64,000 bases of DNA, from positions 1-64,000 of the forward strand of contig NZ_JAHAIF010000032.1 in NCBI RefSeq assembly GCF_018372875.1, given 5' to 3'. Origin of the DNA: Clostridium sp. (GTDB taxonomy: Bacteria > Bacillota > Clostridia > Clostridiales > Clostridiaceae). Below, one piece after another: positions 55,339 to 63,754 of the stretch; the stretch's first letter is position 1, and the number at the start of each line of letters is the position of its first letter. The position numbers and the translations under genes are program-made. The notes under the pieces are model-generated. The model saw only the letters and a list, made by a program, of their open reading frames with translations. It was not told where the DNA came from and made no database searches.

Positions 55339-56547
55339 ATGAAAAATTATATTGGATATTTAATTAAATATAATAGATTAAAACTGAATTATTCCCAAGA
55401 AGGATTATGTAAAGGAATTTGCGCTGTATCATATTTAAGCAAAATAGAAAACGGATCTGCAGAGCCAAGCCCTGAAATAATAGATCAACTATTTAAAGCA
55501 TTAAATATAAATTATTTAAGAGACGAGATACTTCTCTCAAAATATAAATCTCTGCTTTTTAACTTCTTTGATAAAACATTTCATGATGAACCTACTACTG
55601 AAGAAGAAAAAGAATTATCTACAGCAGATGAACATTTATTATACAGCGAATTAGGCTTAGAATATCAATTATTTCGTGTATATCAATTATATAATAAAAA
55701 AGATAGTATAAAAGCTAAATCTCTTCTTAAATCTTTAACACTATTTAAGGATTATATGAATGAATCCACCCTATTTCTTTACCAATACATATATTCTTAT
55801 CTAGAGGAAGACTTCAATAAAAAATTCTATGCTTTACAAAAAGCTGATAATTTATTACCTAATAGTTTTGTTTCTTTATCAATGGCAGGATTAATGTTTT
55901 CAGAAGGAAAATACCAAGAAGCTTTAGCATATTGTGCTATAGGCTATTCACGTGCTTCTGACGAAGGTAATTTCATGGTAATGAAAAAAATTACCTTTAT
56001 TGAAGGCTCTAGCTATGCAAATTTATTTAATCACGATCTTATGCTAAAGTCATACAAAAAGCTACTTGAATTATGTCGTAAAGATTATAGCATTCAAGCA
56101 GATGTAAATTACAACATCGGAGCTTCTTGCATAGAAAAGCAAAAATATACTGAAGCTATTCCTCACTTATTATCTGCTTATTCTATATATAAAGATGATT
56201 TTAAAATTTTTTTGGTCTGCCACAAACTCGCTATAGCTTATTGTGAGCTTAATAAAAAGGATGAGGGTTATAAATATCTAGAAGAAGCCCAAAAAATATA
56301 TAATACAGATATGCCAAAATTATATTATAAGATGATACATTTAGTGGAACTAAGATATAAAGATAACTACCTTGACTCAGAAGAATACTTTACTTTATTA
56401 AAAGAAATATATAGCACCATTAAAAATGAGATACATTATGGATTTAAGCAATTCCATTCTATATTTATGATAGAATTATATATTCATAGAAGAAAATATA
56501 AAGAGGCTTTTACTATTTTAAAAGATATGAATCATTTATTTTCCTAA
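55339..56547 (+). CDS. HTH-TPR regulator (RRNPP-like) linked to an MFS transporter
   Basis: A 402-residue protein; AAGGAGA precedes the ATG at 55339, and an ATG at 55315 lies before this ribosome binding site. The first 65 residues are HTH_3-like (YLIKYNRLKLNYSQEGLCKG, VSYLSKIENGSAEPSPEIID), followed by TPR-like helices to the end. Family resembles PlcR/Rgg-class. No peptide-like small gene is beside it; an MFS transporter gene begins 126 bases downstream and is likely its target. Confidence 0.82.
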   Translation: MKNYIGYLIKYNRLKLNYSQEGLCKGICAVSYLSKIENGSAEPSPEIIDQLFKALNINYLRDEILLSKYKSLLFNFFDKTFHDEPTTEEEKELSTADEHLLYSELGLEYQLFRVYQLYNKKDSIKAKSLLKSLTLFKDYMNESTLFLYQYIYSYLEEDFNKKFYALQKADNLLPNSFVSLSMAGLMFSEGKYQEALAYCAIGYSRASDEGNFMVMKKITFIEGSSYANLFNHDLMLKSYKKLLELCRKDYSIQADVNYNIGASCIEKQKYTEAIPHLLSAYSIYKDDFKIFLVCHKLAIAYCELNKKDEGYKYLEEAQKIYNTDMPKLYYKMIHLVELRYKDNYLDSEEYFTLLKEIYSTIKNEIHYGFKQFHSIFMIELYIHRRKYKEAFTILKDMNHLFS

Positions 56548-56636
56548 GGTATTCATTTTAATCAATCTAAGCATGTATAATGGAGTATGATTTTCCCAAA
56601 TATACTGAATTGTTTCTCGTTAAGCTTAATCATATA

Positions 56637-56675
56637 ATTGTGTTACCAAGAAAATATAGGAGGAAATAACACAAT
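56637..56675 (+). promoter_or_regulatory. Inverted repeat enclosing the Shine-Dalgarno of the MFS gene
   Basis: ATTGTGTTA (56637-56645) and TAACACAAT (56667-56675) are an exact 9-base inverted repeat. The loop contains the AGGAGG (56658-56663), and the right arm overlaps the start codon (56674). It may be an RNA structure controlling translation or a DNA operator. Confidence 0.6.
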
Positions 56676-57906
56676 GAAAAATAAAGAAACTCTTTGGAGT
56701 AAAAACTTTACTATAATCACAATAGGAACTGTAATTAGTGCTATAGGTGGAGTAGCTATGAATGTTGCATTAAGTTTAGTTGTTTTTGATAATACATCAT
56801 CCCCTTGGATGACTGGCTTGTTTGCAGCAACCTCCATGTTACCAACAGTAATATTACCTATATTGTTATCACCATATATAGATAGCCATAAAAGAAAAAC
56901 TATAATTTTTTCACTAGATGGTATTATGGGAATAATTTATATTCTCTTTGCTTCTTATGTAGTAGTTAAAGGTTTTAATTATATAACTTACATGATTTTT
57001 GGAATAATTACAGGCGCTATAGGTTCTATATATTCTACGGCTTATTCTGCATTATATCCAGAACTTATACCTAAGGGTTTTATGCAAAAAGGTTACTCTA
57101 TATCTTCAATTATTTACCCAACAGTTACTGTATTCATATCTCCCATATCAGCAATAATATATCAAAATTATGGAATACATCTTCTTTTATTTGCAGAGGG
57201 AATATTATTATTAATTACTTCTGGATTTGAAATGTTAATAAGCATTGATGAAACCAGCTTATTATTAAATAACTCCTTTAACTTCAAATCTTACTTTAAT
57301 CAAATATCTGAGGCTTTGAAATATTTAAAGGAGGAAAAGGGTGTACAAGGTCTATATGGTTATATGGCTATAACAAATGGAATGGGTAATGGGGTAAATC
57401 TTATGATAATGGCTTATTTTCAAAGTTCATCTTTTCTAACCACTTCAATGTACTCCTTGTTAATAAGCTCTGAAACATTAGGTCGTATGCTTGGTGGTGT
57501 TATACACTATATTATAAAAATACCTACAAACAAAAGATATAAAATAGCGGAACTGGTTTATAAAATTTACAACATTTTAGATGCTACACTTCTATTTCTC
57601 CCCTACCTTGGAATGTTAATATCTAGATTTATTTGTGGTTTTCTTGGAGTTAATAGTGCTACCCTAAGAGAGGTTGCAGTACAAAGCTATATCCCTCCAA
57701 ATATGAGGGCTAGGATTAGTAGCTTGCTAACCGTTTCTATACAATTTGTTGTTATGATCACTCAACTATTAGCTGGAGCTCTAGGAGAAGTTTTATCCTA
57801 TAGATTAGTTGCTGTAATATTTTCTTCAATAGGAATGATTTGTGTTTATGTATTAATAGTACGCAATAAGAAATATATCCAACCACTTTTTGAAGATAAC
57901 AACTAA
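56674..57906 (+). CDS. MFS transporter
   Basis: About 410 residues with twelve helices; N-terminal LWSKNFTIITIGTVISAIGG and the short loop YIDSHKRKTI of MFS antiporters. It resembles macrolide-type MefA exporters in size and N-terminus. The start ATG at 56674 has AGGAGG. It is downstream of an HTH-TPR regulator on the same strand. Confidence 0.88.
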   Translation: MKNKETLWSKNFTIITIGTVISAIGGVAMNVALSLVVFDNTSSPWMTGLFAATSMLPTVILPILLSPYIDSHKRKTIIFSLDGIMGIIYILFASYVVVKGFNYITYMIFGIITGAIGSIYSTAYSALYPELIPKGFMQKGYSISSIIYPTVTVFISPISAIIYQNYGIHLLLFAEGILLLITSGFEMLISIDETSLLLNNSFNFKSYFNQISEALKYLKEEKGVQGLYGYMAITNGMGNGVNLMIMAYFQSSSFLTTSMYSLLISSETLGRMLGGVIHYIIKIPTNKRYKIAELVYKIYNILDATLLFLPYLGMLISRFICGFLGVNSATLREVAVQSYIPPNMRARISSLLTVSIQFVVMITQLLAGALGEVLSYRLVAVIFSSIGMICVYVLIVRNKKYIQPLFEDNN

Positions 57907-57911
57907 TATCT

Positions 57912-57954
57912 AAAGAAAGAAACTCTGTGAAAATGTTACAGAGTTTCTTTCTTT
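57912..57954. terminator. Strong bidirectional terminator between MFS and GNAT genes
   Basis: AAAGAAAGAAACTCTGT / ACAGAGTTTCTTTCTTT perfect 17-base stem with a nine-base loop. Confidence 0.9.
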
Positions 57955-58391
57955 TAAACTTTTTTATTCATAACAACTATACTATCTGAGACTTTAAATC
58001 CTTGCTTTTCATAAAAACCTATAGTCTTATCACTTCTACATGTATTTAAGACTATTTCTTTTATTCTCATCTCTTTCAATCTATTCTCGAAAACATTATA
58101 TACTTGTGTTCCAAGCCCTTTAATTCCTAAGGTTATATCAACACAAAATTCTTTTATTTCAAATATTATGCCATTATAATATTGTTCTTGTCGTCCAAAA
58201 ATCATTCCAACTATTTGTGAGTCTTTTATTGCAACCATTCCATAAAATCCATCACAATTTATCATCTGTGCTAATCTCTTATAAGCAATTTCTTCTGTCC
58301 ACTCTTCATTCCAAGGATAAGTATTAAAGGCTTTTACAAAAAGATTAGCCATGTCTTTCAAATGAGTTTCATTAAGTTCTCTATACTCCAT
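57954..58391 (-). CDS. GNAT family N-acetyltransferase
   Basis: A 145-residue GNAT fold: the acetyl-CoA-binding motif GIKGLGTQVYNVFE and the C-terminal SDKTIGFYEKQGFKV. The substrate is unknown. It is the last gene of a leftward unit with DUF1836 and DegV genes; its N-terminus is preceded by AGGTGAAT. Confidence 0.88.
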   Translation of the reverse strand: MEYRELNETHLKDMANLFVKAFNTYPWNEEWTEEIAYKRLAQMINCDGFYGMVAIKDSQIVGMIFGRQEQYYNGIIFEIKEFCVDITLGIKGLGTQVYNVFENRLKEMRIKEIVLNTCRSDKTIGFYEKQGFKVSDSIVVMNKKV

Positions 58392-58426
58392 TTATTCACC
58401 TACTGTTTTCTTCATTAATAGAATTC

Positions 58427-58954
58427 CTATTTAAGAGTTCTTTCTTTTAAATAGTATTGAATATAAACTTTGTTAACAACAGATAGCACTGCAGATCTAA
58501 CAAGTTCAGATTCTCTCGTAACCTTTTGAGCAGAACTTTGCTCTGAACCACCATTTGAGGCAAACACAAACTTAACAGTCTTCTCTAACTCAATGCAAAA
58601 ATAATTATAAGCTTCTTCAACATCATAAGTTCCTATTTGAATTTTTATTAGTTCTGATATTTCAGACATACTAAAAACCTGTTTAAATACACATAAAACA
58701 ATTAAATACGCTAAGTGATCTCTATCATATTTTTTATTTATTGGAGGAGGTAACACCTTATGTTTAACATAATTATTTAACATAGTGGGCGTAAGTAGCA
58801 TTTCATCCTTATTAATATTTAAAGCGGATAATATATCCTCAATATATACAATTACTTGATCCTTATATAAAGGAATATTAGGTAATTCAGAATATCTTGG
58901 ACAATGATAGTCTAAAAGTTCCTCCACAATTTCTTTTTTCTTATCACTTTTCAT
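58427..58954 (-). CDS. DUF1836 domain protein
   Basis: A 175-residue protein of DUF1836: an N-terminal helix-rich, MerR-like HTH region (MLTPTMLNNYVKHKVLPPP, DRDHLAYLIVLCVFKQVFSM). It may bind DNA. Such proteins commonly sit beside degV genes, as here (25 bases apart). RBS AAAGGGTGG. Confidence 0.85.
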   Translation of the reverse strand: MKSDKKKEIVEELLDYHCPRYSELPNIPLYKDQVIVYIEDILSALNINKDEMLLTPTMLNNYVKHKVLPPPINKKYDRDHLAYLIVLCVFKQVFSMSEISELIKIQIGTYDVEEAYNYFCIELEKTVKFVFASNGGSEQSSAQKVTRESELVRSAVLSVVNKVYIQYYLKERTLK

Positions 58955-58979
58955 AAATCCACCCTTTCTTTATTTAAGC

Positions 58980-59819
58980 TTAATACTTTTTAATCATTTG
59001 AATTGCTAAACATCCTGGCCCACCTTGAGTTATAAACACCGGAGATAATTCAAACAATTCCACATCTGAATTAGGAATATTATCTAATATTATCTTTTTT
59101 GCATTATTAGCTAACTCTTCAGCACATCCGTGTGTTATATAAATCTTATATCCCTCATCTACACCTGATTCTATAAATGAGTTACATATTGCTTCTATTC
59201 CCTTTGAAAAAGTTCTCTTAGTAGCAAACTTAGTAAGTTTTTTACAGTCTTCAGTTAGTGTCATTACCGGTACTAACTTCATTACCTTTCCTACCTTACC
59301 AACTAAAGGAGAAAGCCTTCCTCCCCTTACTAAGTAATCAAAATCATTTGGCATTAAAAATGATTTTGAGTTTTCTATCATCTCATTTACTATGTCTACT
59401 ATTTCTGTTCTTGTTTTATTCATCTCAACTAATTTTACCACAACATCTATAATGTATCTATGTGGACCACATAAAGTCTTTGAGTTTATTACCGAAACTC
59501 TTTCAGGGTTCTCTAACATTTGTGCAGCCATACAGGCTGAATTATAGGTTCCAGATAATCCATCTGCCATAGTTATATTTATAATTTCATCATCTGGATA
59601 ATTGTTGTATATTTCTAATACATCCCCTATAGATGGTTGTGAAGACATTGGTAAATGTCCTTCTTTTATTATTTCAACAAATTCCTTTGATTGTATTTCT
59701 TCAAATTCTTTATATGTCTTATTATCAATTGTTACCGACAATGGTGCTATATTAATACCTTTTGTTTTCCCATCTGACACTGAATATAAAGTTGATGAAT
59801 CTGCAACTATTCTAATCAT
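58980..59819 (-). CDS. DegV family fatty-acid-binding protein
   Basis: A 279-residue protein starting MIRIVADSST (59819), with GGAGGG four bases before the ATG. DegV/FakB landmarks are ADSST, MSSQPSIGDVLEIY, TMADGLSGTYNSA and LVRGGRLSP. It binds fatty acids for the fatty acid kinase system. The frame is open a further 28 codons but the -35/-10 promoter (59898-59903 and 59875-59880) lies there, which rules that start out. Confidence 0.92.
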   Translation of the reverse strand: MIRIVADSSTLYSVSDGKTKGINIAPLSVTIDNKTYKEFEEIQSKEFVEIIKEGHLPMSSQPSIGDVLEIYNNYPDDEIINITMADGLSGTYNSACMAAQMLENPERVSVINSKTLCGPHRYIIDVVVKLVEMNKTRTEIVDIVNEMIENSKSFLMPNDFDYLVRGGRLSPLVGKVGKVMKLVPVMTLTEDCKKLTKFATKRTFSKGIEAICNSFIESGVDEGYKIYITHGCAEELANNAKKIILDNIPNSDVELFELSPVFITQGGPGCLAIQMIKKY

Positions 59820-59874
59820 AATACCCTCCATTTTTCCAAGTCTAAAACATGTAGTTTCAGATACTATTTGTTTT

Positions 59875-59903
59875 AGATTATCATTCCCAAAACAGTTTGT
59901 CAA
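59875..59903 (-). promoter_or_regulatory. Promoter of the degV operon
   Basis: TTGACA (59898-59903) and TAATCT (59875-59880), read on the minus strand, with exactly 17 bases between. Confidence 0.7.
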
Positions 59904-59939
59904 TCAAAATATATTCATTATTAACTAATTTTATACAAC

Positions 59940-60127
59940 AAAAAGGTGGGGAGGATATTTATTTTGTCGTTCAGTCCCAAGCTCCAAGTCACATAAAAAC
60001 AAATCCCCCCCCACTCCTACTAGAGGTAAGGAAATTATAAAATTATTATCATTGATTTTATATTTTTTAATATGAAATTATAATAATAACTTTAATTTAT
60101 ATCTAATTAAAATTTTATATTTTCCTA
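59940..60127. repeat. Interspersed palindromic repeat, copy 4 (longest form)
   Basis: Begins AAAAAGGTGGGGAGGATATT, carries CGTTCAGTCCCAAGCTCCAAG, a run of eight C in the right arm, ACTCCTACTAGAGGTAAGG and the tail ending AAAATTTTATATTTTCC. Confidence 0.8.
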
Positions 60128-60132
60128 GATAG

Positions 60133-60162
60133 CAAAAAAAGAGCTAATAAAATTAGCTCTTT
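60133..60162 (-). terminator. Terminator after the zinc-ribbon gene
   Basis: AAAGAGCTAAT / ATTAGCTCTTT stem followed by T-run on the minus strand. Confidence 0.85.
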
Positions 60163-60173
60163 ACTTAACAAAA

Positions 60174-60329
60174 CTATCTTCTGTTGTTTTGTTGCTTTCT
60201 AGCTCTTCTACAAGCTGGGCATCTAACTGGTTCGTTATCGAATCCCTTTTCTTTGTAGAATTCTTGTTCACCTACTGTGAAAGTGAATTCTTGACCACAA
60301 TCTTTACATACGATTACTTTATCTTGCAT
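60174..60329 (-). CDS. Small zinc-ribbon protein
   Basis: A 51-residue protein with KVIVCKDCGQEFTFTVGEQE and KGFDNEPVRCPACRRARK, the two CxxC knuckles of a treble-clef zinc ribbon often called zf-CxxC zinc-binding protein. The start at 60329 has AAGGAGG; codons upstream in frame lack a ribosome binding site. It is common and well conserved in clostridia, with unknown function. Single-gene unit. Confidence 0.85.
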   Translation of the reverse strand: MQDKVIVCKDCGQEFTFTVGEQEFYKEKGFDNEPVRCPACRRARKQQNNRR

Positions 60330-60476
60330 ATTGAAATTCCTCCTTTTAAAAATTTTAAAGATCCAATATTGACTCATATAATTTCTAAAGGAGAAATTGT
60401 ACTTATCATAATGAATTTCTTTATATTAAGTTCTTTCAACATAAGTTATTATATCATATTGCTTCATTAAAAGCAA

Positions 60477-61208
60477 TCATAATATTATTTTTTTATTCAT
60501 AACTTTTTTTCCTAATCTTTCAACTATATATAATACGGGTAATTGAGAAGTTATATTATTATTGCCAACTTTAGACTCATTAATATAATAAGCTAAATTA
60601 ATATCCGATATCTTAGCTATTGTACAATCCTCAGTATTAGTTATGCTAGCTATCTTACATCCTTCACTTTTAAGTTTATTTATAAACTCAATTATTATTC
60701 TAGTTTCACCTGATACAGATAAGGCTATAACCATACTATTTTCATAATATTTTGAGTTCATTGGAAAATATGGATCATCCATATAAACTGCAAACTTACC
60801 AAGGGAAGATAGAAACCTAGCTGCATACTGACTTAATACTCCTGATGTACCATTTCCAATAAAAATAATATTCTCAGCCTTTTTCATCATTTCACTTAGT
60901 TCTTCTACTTTTTTATCTAATTTACTATTTTCAACACATTGAAGAAAATTAATTAACTCACTAGTTTCATCACTAACTTTACTTAATCTTTCTTCCTCAA
61001 TATTAAGCTTTAATTTAATTTTAAACTCTGAAAATCCATCAAATCCAAGCTTTTTACATAACCTTAAAACAGTTGTAGTTGAAACATGAGCTTCACTAGC
61101 CACTTCTCTAATTGTCATTTTCACTACTCTTTCTTTAATTTTAATTATGTAATTATACAAGGATAACTCTAAATCATTTAAACTCTCAATATTCTCATAA
61201 TTAAACAT
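60477..61208 (-). CDS. RpiR-family transcriptional regulator
   Basis: A 243-residue protein with an N-terminal HTH_6 (TIREVASEAHVSTTTVLRLCKKLG) and a C-terminal SIS sugar-phosphate-binding domain (ENIIFIGNGTSGVLSQYAAR, VIALSVSGETRIIIEFIN). It likely controls the GH4 gene upstream of it on the same strand, in response to a sugar phosphate. Confidence 0.9.
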   Translation of the reverse strand: MFNYENIESLNDLELSLYNYIIKIKERVVKMTIREVASEAHVSTTTVLRLCKKLGFDGFSEFKIKLKLNIEEERLSKVSDETSELINFLQCVENSKLDKKVEELSEMMKKAENIIFIGNGTSGVLSQYAARFLSSLGKFAVYMDDPYFPMNSKYYENSMVIALSVSGETRIIIEFINKLKSEGCKIASITNTEDCTIAKISDINLAYYINESKVGNNNITSQLPVLYIVERLGKKVMNKKIIL

Positions 61209-61275
61209 ATATACTAAACCTCATATTCAAATACTTATCTATTATTATAACAAGTATTACGTAGGTTAGTAAATT

Positions 61276-61312
61276 AAAAAAGATGGGGCAGATATTCACC
61301 CCTTTATTACCA
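61276..61312. repeat. Degenerate partial copy of the interspersed repeat
   Basis: AAAAAGATGGGGCAGATATT matches the left arm of the family, then a deletion joins it to CACCCCTTTATTACC. Confidence 0.4.
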
Positions 61313-61328
61313 AAATTAAGAAAACTAT

Positions 61329-61359
61329 AAAAGAAGACTTGAATTTCAAGTCTTCTTTT
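61329..61359 (-). terminator. Terminator after the GH4 gene
   Basis: AAAAGAAGACTTGAA / TTCAAGTCTTCTTTT perfect 15-base stem. Confidence 0.9.
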
Positions 61360-61368
61360 ATAAATCTA

Positions 61369-62715
61369 TTATTTTGCTGATTCAATCTTAGCTATTTCAT
61401 CCTTAAACTGTGGTAAATAATCTTTATGAGCCACTAGTAATTCATCTAATAAAATTTTAGCCATCTTATCTGAAGGTACTAATGGATTCATTGACATTGC
61501 CATTAATGCAGTGTGATAATCTCCTGTTACAGCTGCTTCTATTACTAACTTTTCAAATGTCTTTATTTCTTGAACCAAACCTGTAATTTGTAGAGGTAAT
61601 TTACCCATTGCAAGTGGTCTTGGTCCTTCTTTAGTTATAACACAAGAAACTTCTACAGCCGAATCATCATCCAGTCCTTCAATTGCACCATTATTTCTGC
61701 AATCTACAGGTTGTATATCTCCCTTATCGTTGTAGATAGAATTAATTAATCTACATGCAGCATCTGAATATAATGCTCCACCTCTCTTTTCTAATTGTGG
61801 TGGTTTAATATCTAGATTTGGATCATCATATAATTTAAATAAATCATCTTCTAATCTCTTAACTACTTCTGCTCTTGTTTCTCCCTTAGCAAATTCCTTT
61901 AATTCACTTTCAAGCATTTCTTGAGTTTCATAGTAATATTTATGATATGGACATGGCATCATTCCTAATGATTTTATGAAATCTGCATCCCATTCAAAGT
62001 CTTTAATATTTTTAACTATTGCTCCCATTTTACCATCTGCAATGGCATCTACTACTTGATTTGTAACATCTGAACCATCTAAGAATATCTTTTTACCATA
62101 AACCATATGGTTTAATCCTACGAAGTCCATTCTTATTCTACTATGGTCAACACCTAACATATTAGCTGCTGCTTTTTCCATATTTATTGGTACATTACAA
62201 AGACCTATAACCTTTTTGTTTTTACCATATCTTATTAAAGCTTCTGTAACCATACCAGCTGGATTTGTAAAGTTAATTAAGAAAGCGTTTGGACATAATT
62301 CAGCCATATCCTTATCTATGTCTAATATTACTGGAATTGTTCTAAGTGCTTTAAACATTCCTCCAGCACCATTTGTTTCTTGACCTATAAGTCCATGACT
62401 TAATGGAATTCTTTCATCCTTAATTCTTGCATCTAATAATCCAACTCTTAATTGAGTAGTAACAAAATCTGCATCCTTAAGAGCTTCTCTTCTATCTAAA
62501 GTTAAGTGAATTTCCATTGGAACACCTGCTTTTTCAACCATTCTCTTAGCAAGCTCTCCAACAATTTCTAACTTATGTTTTCCTTCTTCAACATCTACTA
62601 ACCATAATTCTCTTACTGGTAATTCATTATATCTCTTTATAAACCCTTCAACTAATTCTGGAGTATAACTTGATCCTCCACCAATAGTAACAATTTTGAT
62701 TCCATCTTTTTTCAT
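61369..62715 (-). CDS. Family 4 glycoside hydrolase (6-phospho-beta-glucosidase type)
   Basis: A 448-residue NAD+- and Mn2+-dependent enzyme. The Rossmann motif KIVTIGGGSSYTPELVEGF is at the N-terminus; later GLCNVPINME supplies the metal-binding Cys and GLNHMVYG a conserved His. It splits 6-phospho-beta-glucosides, such as cellobiose-6-phosphate, delivered by PTS import. It is followed by the RpiR gene. The PTS IIB/IIC at 28-31 kb could supply the substrate. Confidence 0.93.
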   Translation of the reverse strand: MKKDGIKIVTIGGGSSYTPELVEGFIKRYNELPVRELWLVDVEEGKHKLEIVGELAKRMVEKAGVPMEIHLTLDRREALKDADFVTTQLRVGLLDARIKDERIPLSHGLIGQETNGAGGMFKALRTIPVILDIDKDMAELCPNAFLINFTNPAGMVTEALIRYGKNKKVIGLCNVPINMEKAAANMLGVDHSRIRMDFVGLNHMVYGKKIFLDGSDVTNQVVDAIADGKMGAIVKNIKDFEWDADFIKSLGMMPCPYHKYYYETQEMLESELKEFAKGETRAEVVKRLEDDLFKLYDDPNLDIKPPQLEKRGGALYSDAACRLINSIYNDKGDIQPVDCRNNGAIEGLDDDSAVEVSCVITKEGPRPLAMGKLPLQITGLVQEIKTFEKLVIEAAVTGDYHTALMAMSMNPLVPSDKMAKILLDELLVAHKDYLPQFKDEIAKIESAK

Positions 62716-62869
62716 AAAACCGTTCCTCCTACCATATTTTTTTATCTACACTTAGGATAGCACATTTAACTAAAAATAATATATTGGTTTATAGTTTTGT
62801 GACATGTTACTACAATTTGTAACTGATTTCAGTAATTATGTTTTTTAAGTATAAATTTTCCCCACTTAA

Positions 62870-63667
62870 CTACTTATATATAATGTTTAATATGTATAAA
62901 ATTGCAAATATAGACACAGCAGCTAATCTACTTCTAAATTGCAGTTTTGCATCTATATATTTTTTATAACTAGCCTTTATTCCATCTAAATCTTTTTCAC
63001 TATCAATCGTTACATATAACTTATCATATAGTACACTTTCATCATATTCATCTTCTATCTCATAATCATCTATATAATCATTTATTTCATCATTTTTAAC
63101 TATTGGTACAGAGAAATTTTCTTCTCCCTCAATTTCAATATAATCACTTAAAAGTAACACTACATCAACTATTTCTTCTTCATCATATATTTTAGATAGG
63201 ATTTCTCTATTCTTCTTTATCTTATTTATAGGAGAACTGATCATATAATATCCTTTTCTATCTCTTTTATACCAGTTACCATCTTCTTTAATTTTTATAT
63301 CTCCTATATAACTGCAAGATACAACATTAAACACTCCCTTTGAGGTTACAATTATGCTGTCTAATTCCCCTTTTACTTCATCCTTTTTTAAAGTAACACC
63401 TTGAAGTGGAGTTATCTTACCTTCTATTTTACTAAATATTTTATTAACTCTATTATAAAGTTCTAGTTCATCAAAGGAATATGATTTTCTATATTGCATA
63501 TAGCGTATTAAGCTATATCCTAAATATAGAGAAACTATTATGTAAAATATTTCAGTAGCTGCACTATCTAATCCAAGCTTTAATAATAAAGTACTCATCT
63601 TATAAACTAAATATATTAGAAAAAAAGAAAAAAAACATATATAAATCCTTTTAATATTATCTTTCAT
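62870..63667 (-). CDS. Membrane protein with NERD-like domain
   Basis: A 265-residue protein. Two N-terminal helices (8-28, 38-55) and one C-terminal helix (246-262) enclose a cytoplasmic NERD-like domain (75-170): LDSIIVTSKGVFNVVSCSYIG matches DxxxVxxxGxxxxExK of NERD, with VSC in the place of the Glu-x-Lys. Acidic residues 190-225. Thus possibly a nuclease-fold protein that lost catalysis. Unknown role. No ribosome binding site stronger than AGGGGTC is seen. Confidence 0.7.
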   Translation of the reverse strand: MKDNIKRIYICFFSFFLIYLVYKMSTLLLKLGLDSAATEIFYIIVSLYLGYSLIRYMQYRKSYSFDELELYNRVNKIFSKIEGKITPLQGVTLKKDEVKGELDSIIVTSKGVFNVVSCSYIGDIKIKEDGNWYKRDRKGYYMISSPINKIKKNREILSKIYDEEEIVDVVLLLSDYIEIEGEENFSVPIVKNDEINDYIDDYEIEDEYDESVLYDKLYVTIDSEKDLDGIKASYKKYIDAKLQFRSRLAAVSIFAILYILNIIYK

Positions 63668-63727
63668 GACCCCTCCAAGTTTTTATTTTTAAGTCTATCC
63701 ACCTACATATAATTTATTCATTTACAT

Positions 63728-63754
63728 GAAAAAAACTACCAAAAGGCAGTTTTT
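63728..63754 (-). terminator. Terminator after the chemotaxis receptor
   Basis: AAAAACTGCC / GGTAGTTTTT stem with one G-U pair around TTTT, then a T-run on the minus strand. Confidence 0.75.

Noticed and set aside
56585..56635. Short 16-codon ORF (MIFPNILNCF...) between the regulator and MFS gene as a possible pheromone
   Set aside because: No basic N-region, no proper ribosome binding site, too short for a signal sequence plus tail.
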